From Setophaga petechia (lineage: Eukaryota; Chordata; Aves; Passeriformes; Parulidae), in NCBI GenBank assembly GCA_024362935.1, contig JANCRA010000116.1, positions 742,501 through 806,500 of the forward strand: a stretch of 64,000 nt of DNA, given 5' to 3'. The notes beneath the pieces are model-generated. The model saw nothing but the letters and a program-made list of their open reading frames with translations, did no database searches and was not told where the DNA came from. The position numbers and the translations under genes were made by a program. Positions 37,201 through 47,830 of this stretch are shown piece by piece (the stretch's first letter is position 1; every line of letters starts with the position of its first letter).

Positions 37201-40200
37201 ACGGCCCACGGGCACCCCTGGCTCCGGGACACCCCAATCCCACAGCGGATTTGTCACGGAAATGTTGGGGCTCAGGGAGCTGCAGCAGCAGCAGCTCCAG
37301 CTGTGGGAGGGGGACACAGGGACAGGGGGATATGGGAACATGGGGATAGGGGGACACAGGAATAGGGGGACATGGGGACAGGGGGATACGGGGACAGGGG
37401 GACACGGGGATAGGGGCACACAGGGACAGGGGGACATGGGGACAGGGGGACACGGGGACAGAGGGACACGGGGACAGAGGGACGCAGGGACGGGGGACAC
37501 AGGGACAGGGCGTAGGGGGACACAGGGACAGAGAGACACGGGGACAGGGGACACAGGGACACGGGGACATGTGGACACAGGGACCCAGGGACAGGGGGAC
37601 CCAGGGACACGGGGACGGGGGACATGAGGACAGGGGGACACGGGGACTCACCGTGTGCTCTTCATGTAATCCTCCTTGCTCTCCTTCTTGCCCCGCTGGC
37701 GCGGCTTCAGGTTTTGGAGGGTGAGGGAATGCATCTGGGTGCACCACTGGGACAGCATGGCCAGGAACTGGGGCACAGTGGTGGCAGTCACTGCCAGGGA
37801 CACCCCAGCACGTCCCACACCACCCACCCCTGGCTGTGCACACACGTGGCAGGAACGGGTGGAGATGCACACACAAGGCCGTGGCAGAGCATGTGCCACA
37901 AATACAAGGGTGTGACCACCATGGGTGTGACCACAAATTCATGGGTGGGACCACAAACTCATGGGCATGACCACAAAAGCACATGCAAACCCGTGCTGGT
38001 GTGATGTCCTCCTCCAGCACTCACCTGCAACACCTCCAGCACCACAGCAAGCACCCACCTGTGTCCCCCATGACCGTAATGGCACAACCATCCCAGCCAC
38101 CAGGGAGATGCTCACCCAGCTTTACCCTTCTGGAAGAAAGACCATGCCCAGGGGGTGCCACCCCTCCCCAGTACCTTGGAGGAGACCCTGGCGTTCTCCA
38201 GCAGCACCCGAGTCCACACGGCCGGGTGCCGGGCCACGAACTTCCAGTCCTTGCACACCTCGGCCGCCCGCAGCAGGGTCTTGGTGTCCAGGTAGGTGAA
38301 GATGCAGAAGAGAGCCGCCCTCATCTTGAGGATCTCGGGGCTGATCACCTCGCTGCAGTGGCCAGGGCTGCCCCGCTCCAGCCGGCACACCTTGGCCACG
38401 GCGCCCTCGGGCCTGCCCGCGGGACACACGGCGTCCGTGGCCACTGGGGAGAGCAGCGGGTGAGGGCAGCTCCATCCCCGGGGGAGGGCGGCTCCATCCC
38501 CGGGGGAGGGCAGCTCCAACCCTGCATGAGGGCAGCTCCATCCCCCGGGTGAGGGCAGCTCCATCCCCGGGTGAGGGCAGCTCCATCCCCGGGTGAGAAA
38601 AGCTCCATCCCCGGGGAAGGGCAGCTCCATCCCCGGGTGAGGGCAGCTCCATCCCCAGGTGAGGGCAGCTCCATCCCCGGGTGAGGGCAGCTCCATCCCC
38701 GGGGGAGAGAAGCTCCATCCCTGGATGAGGGAAGCTCCATCCCCGCATGAGGGAAGCTCCAGCCCTGGGTGAGGGAAGCTCCATGCCCAGCTGAGGGAAG
38801 CTCCATTCCTGGGTGAGAGAAGCTCCATCCCTGGATGAGGGCAGCTCCATCCCCCGGTGAGGGAAGCTCCATCCCCATCCCACGGCTTCAGCTGCCCCAG
38901 GCTTCACCTTCCAGCCCAAGGACCCCCTATGCTCTCAGCCCCTTCACCTCTCAACCCCAAGATTCTCAGTGCTCTCACTCCCTTCACCTCCCAGCCCCAA
39001 AGACCCTCAGTGCTTTCACCCCCTTCACCTCCCAGCCCCAAAGACCCTCACTGCTCTACCCTTCACCTCCCAGCCCCAAAGACCCTCAGTGCTTTCACCC
39101 CCTTCACCTCCGGCCCCAAGGACCCTCAGTGCTCTCTCCCTTCACCTCCCAACCCCAAAGACCCTCAGTGCTCTCATCCCCTTCACCTCCCAGCCCCAGG
39201 ACCCGCTGTGCTCTCACCCCTTTCACCTCCCAGCCCCAGGACCCGCTGCTCTCTCACCGGTCAGGCGGCAGCCTCCAGGCGGTCGGGCCGCCCCGGATCC
39301 CTCGGGCTCCCAGGCCTCGGCCTCGGACTCGGTGGTGCGGGATCCCACGTCGGACACGTCGCCCTCCTCGCCCTCGGTGCTGTTGCGGTAGGGCCGGCGG
39401 TGCCAGTTCTGGATGGCCTGGCGCCGCAGCCCCGAGCCCCGCGCCGGGTACGGGGGGCCCTCGGCCGTGTCGTCCGTGGGACACGGCTCTGCACTGTCAC
39501 TGTCATAGCAGCCCGAGCTCTGCGACACCGCCTTGGCCCGGCTCGAGGCCCTGAGGATGGGATTGTTGAGGGGTGATGTCGTGGTTTGCTCAGATACCCC
39601 GGGATTGTGCTGTGATGTCCTCGTTTGCCTCAGATACCCCGGGATTGTTGTGCTGTGATGTCGGGGTTTGCTCAGATACCCCGGGATTGTTGAGGGGTGA
39701 TGTGAGGGTTTGCCTCAGATACCCCAGGATTGCTGTGCTGTGATGTCGTGGTTTGCTCAGATACCCGGGTTTCTCCCTGAACGTTCCTTGCCCAGGTGTG
39801 TCAATCATCCCTCCTTTCCCCTCTCTGACTCCTGCCCAGCACTGTCTGTCAGTCCTGGCATTCCAGTGATTGGCAGAGTTCAAAAGATGCTCCCTACCCC
39901 TTCCCTGCCCTCTCCCCGTGGTTAAAAGGAACAACAACCACACAGTATGAGAGTTGTGTTGGATCTGTTGCTGCATTCAGAGCCCTGTGGGTCAGAATAA
40001 AGCTCTGGATCCAAACCCTCCATCAGAACCGACTCCTTTCCTTCACCATCACTTTAAAGCTTCTCTGCCAGAGGGAAACCTGAGGAGCAGCCCCTGTTAT
40101 GGGGGGAAGCTCCATCCCAGCACCACCAGAGCTCCTGCAAAGTTGGACTTGTCCCCACGTGCCAACTGCAGCACCCAGCCAGCCCAAAGTGTCTGTGGGG

Positions 40201-43200
40201 TGAAACACCACACACCCAGCCAGCCCAAAGTGTCTCTGGGGTGAAACACCACACACCCAGCCAGCCAAAAGTGTCTGTGGGGTGAAACACCACACATCCA
40301 GCCAGCCCAAAGTGTCTGTGGGGTGAAACACCACACACCCAGCCAGCCAAGAGTGTCTGTGGGTGAAACACCACACACCCAGCCAGCCCAAAGTGTCTGT
40401 GGGTGAAACACCACACACCCAGCCAGCCCAAAGTGTCTGTGGGGTGAGACACCACACACCCAGCCAGCCCGAAGTGTCTGTGGGGTGAAACATCGCACAC
40501 CCAGCCAGCCAAAAATGTCTGTGGGTGAAACACCACATACACCCAGCCAGCCAAAGTGTCTCTGGGGTGAAAACACCACAGTGCTGCTGTTTGGTCAAGC
40601 AGCAACGGCCAGACAAGCTCAGGCACATCCCGTCCAGCTATATTGGCAATTATTCCAGTAGGGGATGTCCCAGCTCAGGGCTCGCCGGGCGTGCACCCCC
40701 TTCTCGCCATCCCATTAAAATCCCGTTAAAATCCCATTAAAATTCCCTTAAAATCCCATTAAAATCCCATTAAAATCCTGTTAAAATGCCGTTAAAATCC
40801 CGGAGGGCTGGGCTGGGCACTCACCCGGTGCTGGAGGAGGAGCGCTGGTTGGCCACGCCGCCGTAGGGGCCGTGCACGGCCACCGCCGGGCCCGGGTGCC
40901 GCTCTCTCTGCGGGGACAGGGGACGAGAGGGGCCAAGGTGGCACATCCCAGTGAGGGAGGGCACCCCGCTCACCCCCCGGTGCCAGCTGCCTTTGGGGGC
41001 CCCTCACCGAGCGCCACGGGAGCACCAACCCACGGGGAACAGCTTCTCTTTGGGACCCCCCTCCCAGAATTATCCACTCCCCACGGGAGGGGATGGGGTC
41101 CCTACAGAGCCCCGCTCGGGGCCTGGCACAGGAGACCCAGGGGCGCGTTCCTGAGGCCGGGACTGCTTAAAGAAGCCCCGGGCGCACTCCCGAAGCACAG
41201 AGGGTGAATTCCCAAAGCCCCGGGCGCACTCCCGAAGCACAGAGGGTGAATTCCCAAAGCCCCGGGCGCACTCCCGAAGCACAGAGGGTGAATTCCCAAA
41301 GCCCCGGGCATGCTCCCGAAGCAGAGGGTGAATTCCCAAAGCCCCGGGCGCACTCCCGAAGCAGAAGGTGAATTTCCGATGCAAGGGGTGAATTCCCGAT
41401 GCCCTGGGAGCATTCCCAAATCCCCTGGGCACATTCCCGAAGCAGAGGGCGCATTCCCGAATTACCCGGGCGCACTCCCGAAGTAGAGGGTGAATCCCCG
41501 AAGTCCCGGGCGCATTCCCGCAGCCCTGGGCGCATCCCCGAATCCCCACGGGCACATTCCCAAGGCCCCGGTCTCTTTCCCGAAGCCCCTCGGACACATT
41601 CCCGACCAGAGGGTGAATTCCCGAAGCCCCTCGGACACATTCCCCAAGCAGAGGGTGAATTCCCGAAGCCCCTCGGACACATTCCCCAAGCAGAGGGTGA
41701 ATTCCCGAATCCCCCGGGCACATTCCCGACCAGAGGGTGAATTCCCGAAGCCCCTCGGGCACATTCCCCAAGCAGAGGGTGAATTCCCGAAGCCCCTCGG
41801 GCACATTCCCGAATCCCCCGGGCGCATTCCCGAATCCCCCGGGCACATTCCCGACCAGAGGGTGAATTCCCGAAGCCCCTCGGACACACTCCCGAATCCC
41901 CCGGGCGCATTCCCCAAGCCCCGGGCGCATTCCCGAAGCCCCTCGGACACATTCCCCAAGCAGAGGGTGAATTCCCGAAGCCCCTCGGACACATTCCCGA
42001 CCAGAGGGTGAATTCCCGAAGCCCCTCGGACACATTCCCAAGCAGAGGGTGAATTCCCGAAGCCCCGGGCGCGTTCCCCAATCCCCCAGGCGCATTCCCG
42101 AAGGCCCGGGCGCGCTGCCGAGGCCGTGCCGTGCCTGTGCCCGCAGAGGTCCCGCTCTGGCGATGGCCTTGCTGGCCGGGGTGCCGCAGCGGCCCAGGCT
42201 GCCGTTGGGGGTGGTGCCGCAGCTGCTGCTGATGATCTGCAGCTGCTTCTCGGCGCGGTCGGCGCGGTCCAGCAGCTCCTCGATGAAGTGCTGCAGCCGC
42301 ACCTTGGCATTGGCCTCCCGCGCCGCCGTCTCCTTCAGGAACTGATCGATCTGCAGCACCTCCCTGGCACAGGGACCCGCCGTGACACCCGGGCTGCCCA
42401 CGGGTCACCGCGGCTACATCCCCACCCCGCTCAGCGCCTCCAGCCCTGCGTGCGGCTGGGACACACCTGAGCACACCTGAGCTCACCTGAGCACACCTGA
42501 GCTCACCTGAGCACACCTGGGCTGTTCCATCTGCACCCCGCTCAGCGCCTCCAGCTCTGCGTGTGGCTGGGACACACCTGAGCACCCCTGAGCACACCTG
42601 AGCTCACCTGAGCACCCCTGAGCACACCTGAGCTCACCTGAGCTCACCTGAGCACTCCTGGGCTGTTCCGTCCCCATCCTGCTCAGTGCCTCCAGCTGGG
42701 ACACACCTGAGCACACCTGAGGTCACCTGAGCACACCTGGGCTGTTTCATCTCCACCTCAATCAGCTCCTCCAGCCCTGTGTGCAGCTGTGACACACTTG
42801 AGCACACCTGAGCACACCTGGGCTGTTCCATCTGCACCCCGCTCAGCGTCTCCAACCCTGTGTGGGGCTGAGACACACCTGAGCACACCTGAGCTCACCT
42901 GAGCTCACCTGAACACACCTGAGCACTCCTGGATTGTTCCACCCCCAGCCTGGCCCGGGTCTGTGCCAGCCCTGGGACGGGGGGATGCTCCCCGCACCCG
43001 GGGGGTGTCGTTGTTTTGGGGGTGAGGTGACATCCCCAGCACCTCATCCGTCACTGCCAGGACTGGAATCAGCCGGAGCAGAGGGAAGAGGATGATGATG
43101 GTGTGACAGGGTGAGGGAGGAGGATGGCAGTGACAGCCTTAAACCCTGCCCAGCCCGGTGCTTGCAGGGCCCCGGCTCCCTCATTAACACATTAATTAGC

Positions 43201-46200
43201 AGGTGCTCAGGTACTCCGAGCCTGCACTTTTCCCCCAAAAGTGTGACAGCAGCTCCGTGGCCCCAGCTGACCCCACCCAGCACAAACACCCAGTGTCCTC
43301 ATCTGCTCCCCAAACACCAGGGAGGCACCCGGGGCCACGGGCACAGACACACGAGTGAGGCACAAACACCAGGGAGGCACACGGGGCACGGGCACAGACA
43401 CACCAGAGAGGCACAAACACCAGGGAGGCACACGGGGCACGGGCACAGACACACCAGAGAGGCACAAACACCCTCTGTCCTCATCTGCTCCCCGAACACC
43501 AGGGAGACACCCGGGGCCACGGGCACAGACACACCAGTGAGGTCACACGGCCCAAACACACGGGGCCACCACGGTCCTGCACATGGATGTGCTCCAGGAA
43601 CACCCAGCTGTGCACCAGGTACACACACACAGGGACAGGTACACACTGACAGACACAGGGACAGGCACACACACACACACATGGACAGGCACACACACAC
43701 ACACACACAGGGACAGGTACACACTGACACACACATGGACAGGCACACACACACAGGGACAGGTACACACTGACAGACACATGGACAGGCACACACACAC
43801 ACACACACAGGGACAGGTACACACTGACACACACACATGGACAGGCACACACACACACACACAGAGCCCTGTCCTGCACACCTGAGTGCCCCAGGAGAGG
43901 ACAAACCCAGCACTCAGCATGGCACACACAGCTTGGCACACGCAGCATGGCACACACAGGCAGCATGGGGAAGGTGGTGAGGCCCTGGCACAGATTCCCA
44001 GATTTGCTGTGGCTGCCCCTGGATCCCTGGCAGTGCCCAAGGCCAGGTTGGACACTGGGGCTGGAGCAGCCTGGGACAGTGGGAGGTGTCCCTGCCATGG
44101 CAGGGGTGGCACTGGGTGGGTTTTACAGTCCCTTCCCACCCAACCATCCCATGAGCATCCACATGAACACACCCCAGGCACAGCTGCTCACACCTGCATG
44201 GCACACACACCTGCACAGCTGCTCACACCTGCATGGCACACACACCTGCACAGCTGCTCACACCTGTGCTGCTGGTGATGCACACACACCCACAGAGCTG
44301 CTCACACCTCCCCTCAGCATCCAGGAACCTCTGAAGAGGCTCAAACCCAGCTTTGCACACCTGTCTGGGGCACACCTGACCTCGGACAGGCACACCAACC
44401 TGGGCACAGAAACCCAAGCACACACACCTGGCCTCAGAGCCTCAGACAGGCACACCTAGCTCACACCTGAGCACAGAAACCCAAGCACACACCTGACCAG
44501 GCACACCTAGCTCACACCTGAGCACAGAAACCCAAGCACACAGCTGGCCTCGGACACCTGATCACACAGAGGTGACCCCAGAGCCCTGACTGTGCACACC
44601 TGGACACCAAAGCTGACCACACACAGCTGACCTCGGACACCTGGACACAATGATCTGCCCAGAGGCACGAAGGGAAAGGAGGGGGCAGCTCTTCAGTGAC
44701 ACAATTCCCGCTGCTGGCTATCAATTACCAATTAATCACCAATTAATTATCGATCAATTTCTCCCCAACATGCTGCTCGCAGGCAGAGCCTGGGAGCTCT
44801 GGGGTGCTCTGGGAAGGATCCTGGAAGGGGCCCCAGGGGATTTGGAAGGCAAATGTGGAGCTGGGCAGCTGCTGTAAGGTGATGCTGATGGTTATCACCT
44901 GCTTCTCTCTCATTCCCATGGACTGGGTGGAAAAACACTCCTGGCAGAGGGAAAGGAGCCCAGAGCCAAAGGTGTCCCAGGAGGACAGCGGCTGCATGGT
45001 GTCTGGGAGCTGGCAGTGTCCCCACAGTGCTTCCAGGGAAGGCTTTGCTGATTAAAATGATTTCTGATGACTTCCTCGCATCCAGGAGAAAACCGAGAAA
45101 ACCTCCTCCCACCACCAGCGCCTCCCATGCTGTCCTGCAGCCTCACAAGGGATTGTGTCCCTCGGGATGGAGGAGTTTGGGGGCTGATGGGGACAGCTGA
45201 GGGGCAGGAGGGTTTCTCTGAGGAATGGGAGGTCCAGGAGGAGGTTTTGGGGCATAAACCCAGGGTTCTAGGTGGTGACATTGTCCAGGTTCCACCAAGA
45301 GACATTTGACCCTCTATTTACCCTGTCCAGCTGTCTCCAGGCCCTGCTCCAGACTCATCCACGCCAGTGTCCTTAATTCCCTCACCACACATGGACAGCA
45401 CCCACGAGGCAGCCCCCAAACCCCTCAGTGCCTGTCCCACAGCCGTGTCCCCAAACCTGGAGGTGTCCTTACCCAGCCCCAGGTCACCCTGCTCCTCACC
45501 CAGGCTGTCCCCCGTCCTGGGAGCCCTGTTCCTGAGCCAGGTCATTATTCTGGAGTCAAAGTCATTCACAAACTTGCAGAGGATGACGGGAATCAAAGCA
45601 ATTCCTTCAGGAATGCCAGCAGGGCTCCCAGCCCAGCACAGCCGTGTCTGTCCCCACAAACTCCTCACTCATCTGGGCCCCTCCAGATTTGCTCCAGCTC
45701 CTGAGGAGCAAGGTCTGGTTGGCCTGGACAGCACCAAGGGGCAGAATGACCCAGTGCTGGACTGGGGGGAAGCTCAGGAGCAGCCTTGGGTGGGCAGGGG
45801 TGTTGGGTGGGGAATACAGGGTGGAAATGAGGGTGGCAGTGCCACACCACCTGCACAGCAAATGGAGGTGGCACTGCTCGGGCTGCCCCACCCTCCCTCT
45901 GGAGAAAAACCTGGAATTTGGCACAGCCATGGCAGGGGTGGGGATGAGGTGAGATTTAAGGTTCCCTCAACCCAAACCAGTCTGTGGCTCAGTGATCCCC
46001 AGCCTGGCCATGTCCTGGGAGCACTGGTGGCACTGGGACAAGGCCTGGCTCGCCATGCCCAGCCATGGAGGGGCCCAGGTCTGTGTGGACACTGAGTGGT
46101 GGGAGAAGATGCAGAACCTGATAAGGGAGGGTGCTGATGGGCATCACCAAGGGGCTGTCCCTGAGCCCTGGCCCTGGGGTGGTGGTACTGGGCTCCTCTG

Positions 46201-47141
46201 CACTTAGGGAATTGTTTGGATTGGAAGAGACCCCGAAACTCATCCCATTCCAACCCTACCATGGGCAGGGACACCTTCCACTATTCCCCAGTGCTCCAAA
46301 CCCTGTCCAACCTGGCCTTGAACCCCTCCAGGGATGAGGCAGCCTCAGGTTCTCCAGGACTCACCACCAGGCACCCCTTCCCTCCCATCCCACACCTGGG
46401 ACAGGCACAAAGCACTCACTGCTGCTTCCGGGTGAGCTCCTGCTCCTTCTGCACCAGGTCCTGCTTGAGGGAGGCCAGCATCTCCACGCTGACGTCCACC
46501 TGGCGGGACAGCTCCGAGGCCCGGTCCTCCAGCTCCTGCTTCTCCCGGCTCAGCCGCAGGCTCTCCTGCTTGGCCTTCTCCAGCTCCGAGCTCTTGCGGT
46601 CCAGCTCCACCTGCAGCCGGCCCACCTGCGAGGCGATCTTCTGCTCCACCTCCTCCGTCAGCTTCTCCAGCCTCTTGTCCACCTCCAGCTTCTCGAAGGC
46701 GCGGATCTTGAGGCGGGCCAGGCCCTCCTCGTAGGCCGCGTCGGCGGCGGTGGCCGGGCCGGGCGCGGGCGCCACGGCCTTGCCGCGGGTGAAGATGTCG
46801 CCCAGCGGGATCTCGATCTCGTGCACATAGCGGGGCGACGGCGACGACGGCGGCGCCGGCTCCAGCTCGTCGGCGGGGACCAGGTCGCAGGAGAAGCGCT
46901 GGTCCTTGCCCTGGAAGGAGGTGCTCTCAAAGTAGTCCCTGCGGGCGGCCGGGGCCAGCAGGGCCGCGTCGGCGGCCAGCGGGAAGACGGCGGCGTCGCA
47001 GATGCTGTTGGTCTTGGAGAGCACGTAGAGGGTCTCGTAGGTGTGGTTGTACTCCAGGTGGGCGCGCAGCGAGGACAGGCTGCGGAAGCGCTTGTGCTCG
47101 CCGCAGCGCGGGCAGCGGTAGGGCAGGTCCAGCGAGGCCAT
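31251..47141 (-). CDS. FBXO41: FBXO41, F-box only protein 41 (neuronal SCF adaptor)
   Basis: Minus-strand coding exons: 47141-46420 (ATG), 42363-~42135, 40907-40825, 39550-39258, 38443-38175, 37767-37652, 37129-36977, 35307-35212, 34875-34757, 33707-33549, 32241-32126 and 31313-31251 (TAG). This gives about 805 aa (human 875). The N-terminus MASLDLPYRCPRCGEHKRF is a C2H2-like finger (C10, C13, H28, H33). Residues about 140-310 are a long coiled coil (YEEGLARLKIRAFEKLEVDK onward). The F-box is about 474-529 (SEVISPEILKMRAALFCIFT). Leucine-rich repeats follow (NLLILRISHCPN, LQVLELDHV) and the end is KILHIKVEGGC. F-box proteins bring substrates to SKP1-CUL1 ubiquitin ligases; this one is described as neuron-enriched. 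All junctions are AG/GT except the donor of the second exon, where only a GC donor fits (CAG then GCACGG at 42135/42134). Introns are dense in minisatellites. Confidence 0.95.
31375..32050. repeat. ~37-bp minisatellite in the last FBXO41 intron
   Basis: Units read CCCCAAATCCTGCCATGGGG plus TGAGGxxxGAAAGGGGAATG. From about 31740 a related unit based on CCCTGCCTTGGCAAGGACAC takes over. The array fills the intron between the two last coding exons. Confidence 0.95.
32424..33195 (+). mobile_element. LTR-like repeat, copy C, expanded
   Basis: The same family as the 12478 and 13487 copies but on the plus strand. It starts TGTCATATTCTTTGAAAAAT, then GAGAAGCTGAGAAGCCTCAG, AACAGGTGCATCTTTGATTG and TTTTTAATTAATGACC, and ends CAGCCTTCTGAGAACATGGA before GTCAAATTCTCATCTCTC. 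A 72-76 bp segment is triplicated at about 32655-32855 and an (ATAAT)n tract follows. Confidence 0.65.
32855..33125. repeat. AATAT/ATAAT pentanucleotide satellite
   Basis: About 270 bp of nearly pure AT, mostly (AATAT)n. It sits where other copies of the LTR-like repeat have only a short TATATATTATA block, so it is probably an expansion of that block. Confidence 0.95.
33880..34740 (+). repeat. Tandem array grown from a CR1 3' tail, FBXO41 intron
   Basis: 33880-34020 reads as an ordinary CR1 tail (GTGGAGTCCCCACACCTGGA, GAGGTGGCACTCAGGGCTGG, CAGTGACCTGTGATCC). From there to 34740, units of about 55-85 bp repeat GGGCATTGGGCACAGGGTGT, then CCCAGAGCCC and CCCATGATCCTGAGTGCTG, which are the same CR1 tail words. 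Confidence 0.8.
35060..35170 (+). mobile_element. CR1 LINE 3' fragment, FBXO41 intron
   Basis: CAGCTGGGGCTGCCCCTGGA, CCCAGGCCAGGCTGGACATT and GGTGTCCCTGCCATGGCAGG. Confidence 0.8.
36540..36970. repeat. GTCCCCAGCCCTGTCCC minisatellite with an FBXO41 exon fragment
   Basis: Irregular units of CTGTCCCTGTGxTGTCCCCAG and GGTGATCTCAGCACACCCCA. At 36859-36905 the array includes a 47-bp copy of the donor and the last coding bases of the neighbouring FBXO41 exon. Confidence 0.9.
37300..37648. repeat. GGGACA-rich minisatellite, FBXO41 intron
   Basis: Units such as GGGGACACGGGGACAGGGGG in about thirty copies. The array ends within a few bases of the donor at 37651/37650. Confidence 0.95.
38455..38880. 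repeat. ~22-bp minisatellite, FBXO41 intron
   Basis: About nineteen copies of GAGGGCAGCTCCATCCCCGG plus GT, starting about 12 bp from the acceptor of the F-box exon. Confidence 0.97.
38930..39250. repeat. ~43-bp minisatellite, FBXO41 intron
   Basis: Repeats of CCCTTCACCTCCCAGCCCCA plus AAGACCCTCAGTGCTCTCAC. It abuts the donor at 39257. Confidence 0.95.
39555..39770. repeat. ~46-bp repeat beside an FBXO41 acceptor
   Basis: Four to five units of GGGATTGTTGAGGGGTGATG plus TTTGCTCAGATACCCC, beginning about 5 bp from the AG of the 39550 acceptor. Confidence 0.9.
39770..40690 (+). mobile_element. LTR-like element copy 1 with internal array, FBXO41 intron
   Basis: It shares, in order, with 60690-61215: a CTCCCTCCCCTCT-like tract, CAAAAGATGC, TTAAAAGGA, GAATAAAGCTCTGGATCCAA (AATAAA signal), CCCTCCATCAG, GTGAAACACCACA and a CTATATTGGCAATTATTCCA end. 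Here the GTGAAACACCACA portion is expanded into the 40185-40575 array. Confidence 0.6.
40185..40575. repeat. 40-bp minisatellite inside the LTR-like element
   Basis: About ten copies of CACCCAGCCAGCCCAAAGTG plus TCTGTGGGGTGAAACACCAC. A single diverged unit of the same sequence is present in the related copy near 61085-61130. Confidence 0.95.
41165..42060. repeat. 42-bp frame-preserving minisatellite beside an FBXO41 exon
   Basis: Unit GGTGAATTCCCGAAGCCCCT plus CGGACACATTCCCCAAGCAGAG, with 24-, 39- and 40-bp variants. All minus-strand frames remain open through it, giving 14-residue repeats such as GNVSEGLREFTLCL. Openness follows from the unit length and is not evidence for translation. Confidence 0.95.
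42435..42930. repeat. CACACCTGAGCTCACCTGAG minisatellite, FBXO41 intron
   Basis: 10-11 bp core repeats are interspersed with a longer block (GGGCTGTTCCATCTGCACCC, GCTCAGCGCCTCCAGC). The higher-order period is about 110 bp. Confidence 0.9.
43320..43490. repeat. ~48-bp repeat, FBXO41 intron
   Basis: About four units of GAGGCACAAACACCAGGGAG plus GCACACGGGGCACGGGCACAGACACACCA split over that period. Confidence 0.9.
43615..43875. repeat. CA-rich minisatellite, FBXO41 intron
   Basis: Alternating GGGACAGGTACACACTGACA and ATGGACAGGCACACACACAC units, about 35-60 bp. Confidence 0.95.
43970..44150 (+). mobile_element. CR1 LINE 3' end, FBXO41 intron
   Basis: GTGAGGCCCTGGCACAGATT, GCCCAAGGCCAGGTTGGACA, GGTGTCCCTGCCATGGCAGG and TCCCTTCCCACCCAACC. 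Confidence 0.9.
44155..44645. repeat. CACACCTG-rich array, FBXO41 intron
   Basis: Irregular repeats of AGCTGCTCACACCTGCATGG and CACAGAAACCCAAGCACACA. 44650-45870 is otherwise unremarkable intron. Confidence 0.85.
46205..46370 (-). mobile_element. CR1 LINE 3' end, FBXO41 intron
   Basis: TTGTTTGGATTGGAAGAGAC, CATTCCAACCCTACCATGGG and CCAACCTGGCCTTGAACCCC. It ends about 50 bp from the donor of the first coding exon. Confidence 0.9.
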
Positions 47142-47320
47142 CCCGCAGCTCTGCTCCCCGCCGCCGGGGCCCGCTCATGGCCTGCGGCTCCGGGGATGCG
47201 CGGGGCTGGCCGGGCAGCCCCCGGCTGAGGGACAGGGCTGGCGGCTCCGCCGGGACATGGCGAGGGGACGGGGGGATGCGGCGCTCCGGGGGGAGAGTCA
47301 GCATCGAGCGGTGCCGGGCG
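47142..47320 (-). other. FBXO41: FBXO41 5' UTR portion of the first coding exon
   Basis: The minus strand upstream of the ATG reaches CCATCTCTTCCAG, a good acceptor with AG at 47322-47321. The coding exon therefore probably begins at 47320 with 179 nt of 5' UTR, preceded by at least one non-coding exon. Confidence 0.6.
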
Positions 47321-47344
47321 CTGGAAGAGATGGGGGTCAGTGAT

Positions 47345-47830
47345 ACCAGGGTGGGGGTCCCGAAAATCCCTCCTTGGTCCTTCCTGTGGGCACCCTCTGT
47401 TCCTCCATCCCAGCCTCGCTGTTCATCCCACCCACGTGCATCCCTTGGGAGGGCACATGGTGCTAAAGAAGGTGCCAAAAATCCCTCCTTGGTCCTTCCT
47501 CTGGTTGGCCCCTGTGCCTCCATCCCAGCCTCGCTGTTCATCCCACCCATGTGCATCCCTTGGGAGAGCACACGGTGCTAAAGAGGGGGCAGAGCCCTGG
47601 GAATGTGCAGAACCCCTGGGAATGTGCAGAACCCTGGGAAGAACCAGAACCATTGGGAAGCTCCAGAACCATTGGGAAGCTCCAGAACCATTGGGAAGCT
47701 CCACAACCCTTGTGAAGACCCACAGCTTTTGAGAAACTCCACAGCCCTTTTGGGAATTTCCACAGCTTTTGGGAAATTCCACAGCTTTTGAGAAGCTCCA
47801 CAGCCCTTGGGAAGTTCCTGGACTCAATGA
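47345..47830. repeat. Tandem duplication and 18-bp array, FBXO41 first intron
   Basis: About 47345-47590 holds two copies of a 120-bp segment (AAAATCCCTCCTTGGTCCTT ... GTGCATCCCTTGGGAG). About 47590-47830 repeats an 18-19 bp unit, CCATTGGGAAGCTCCAGAA and variants. A CR1-like tail follows at 47815-47875. Confidence 0.85.
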
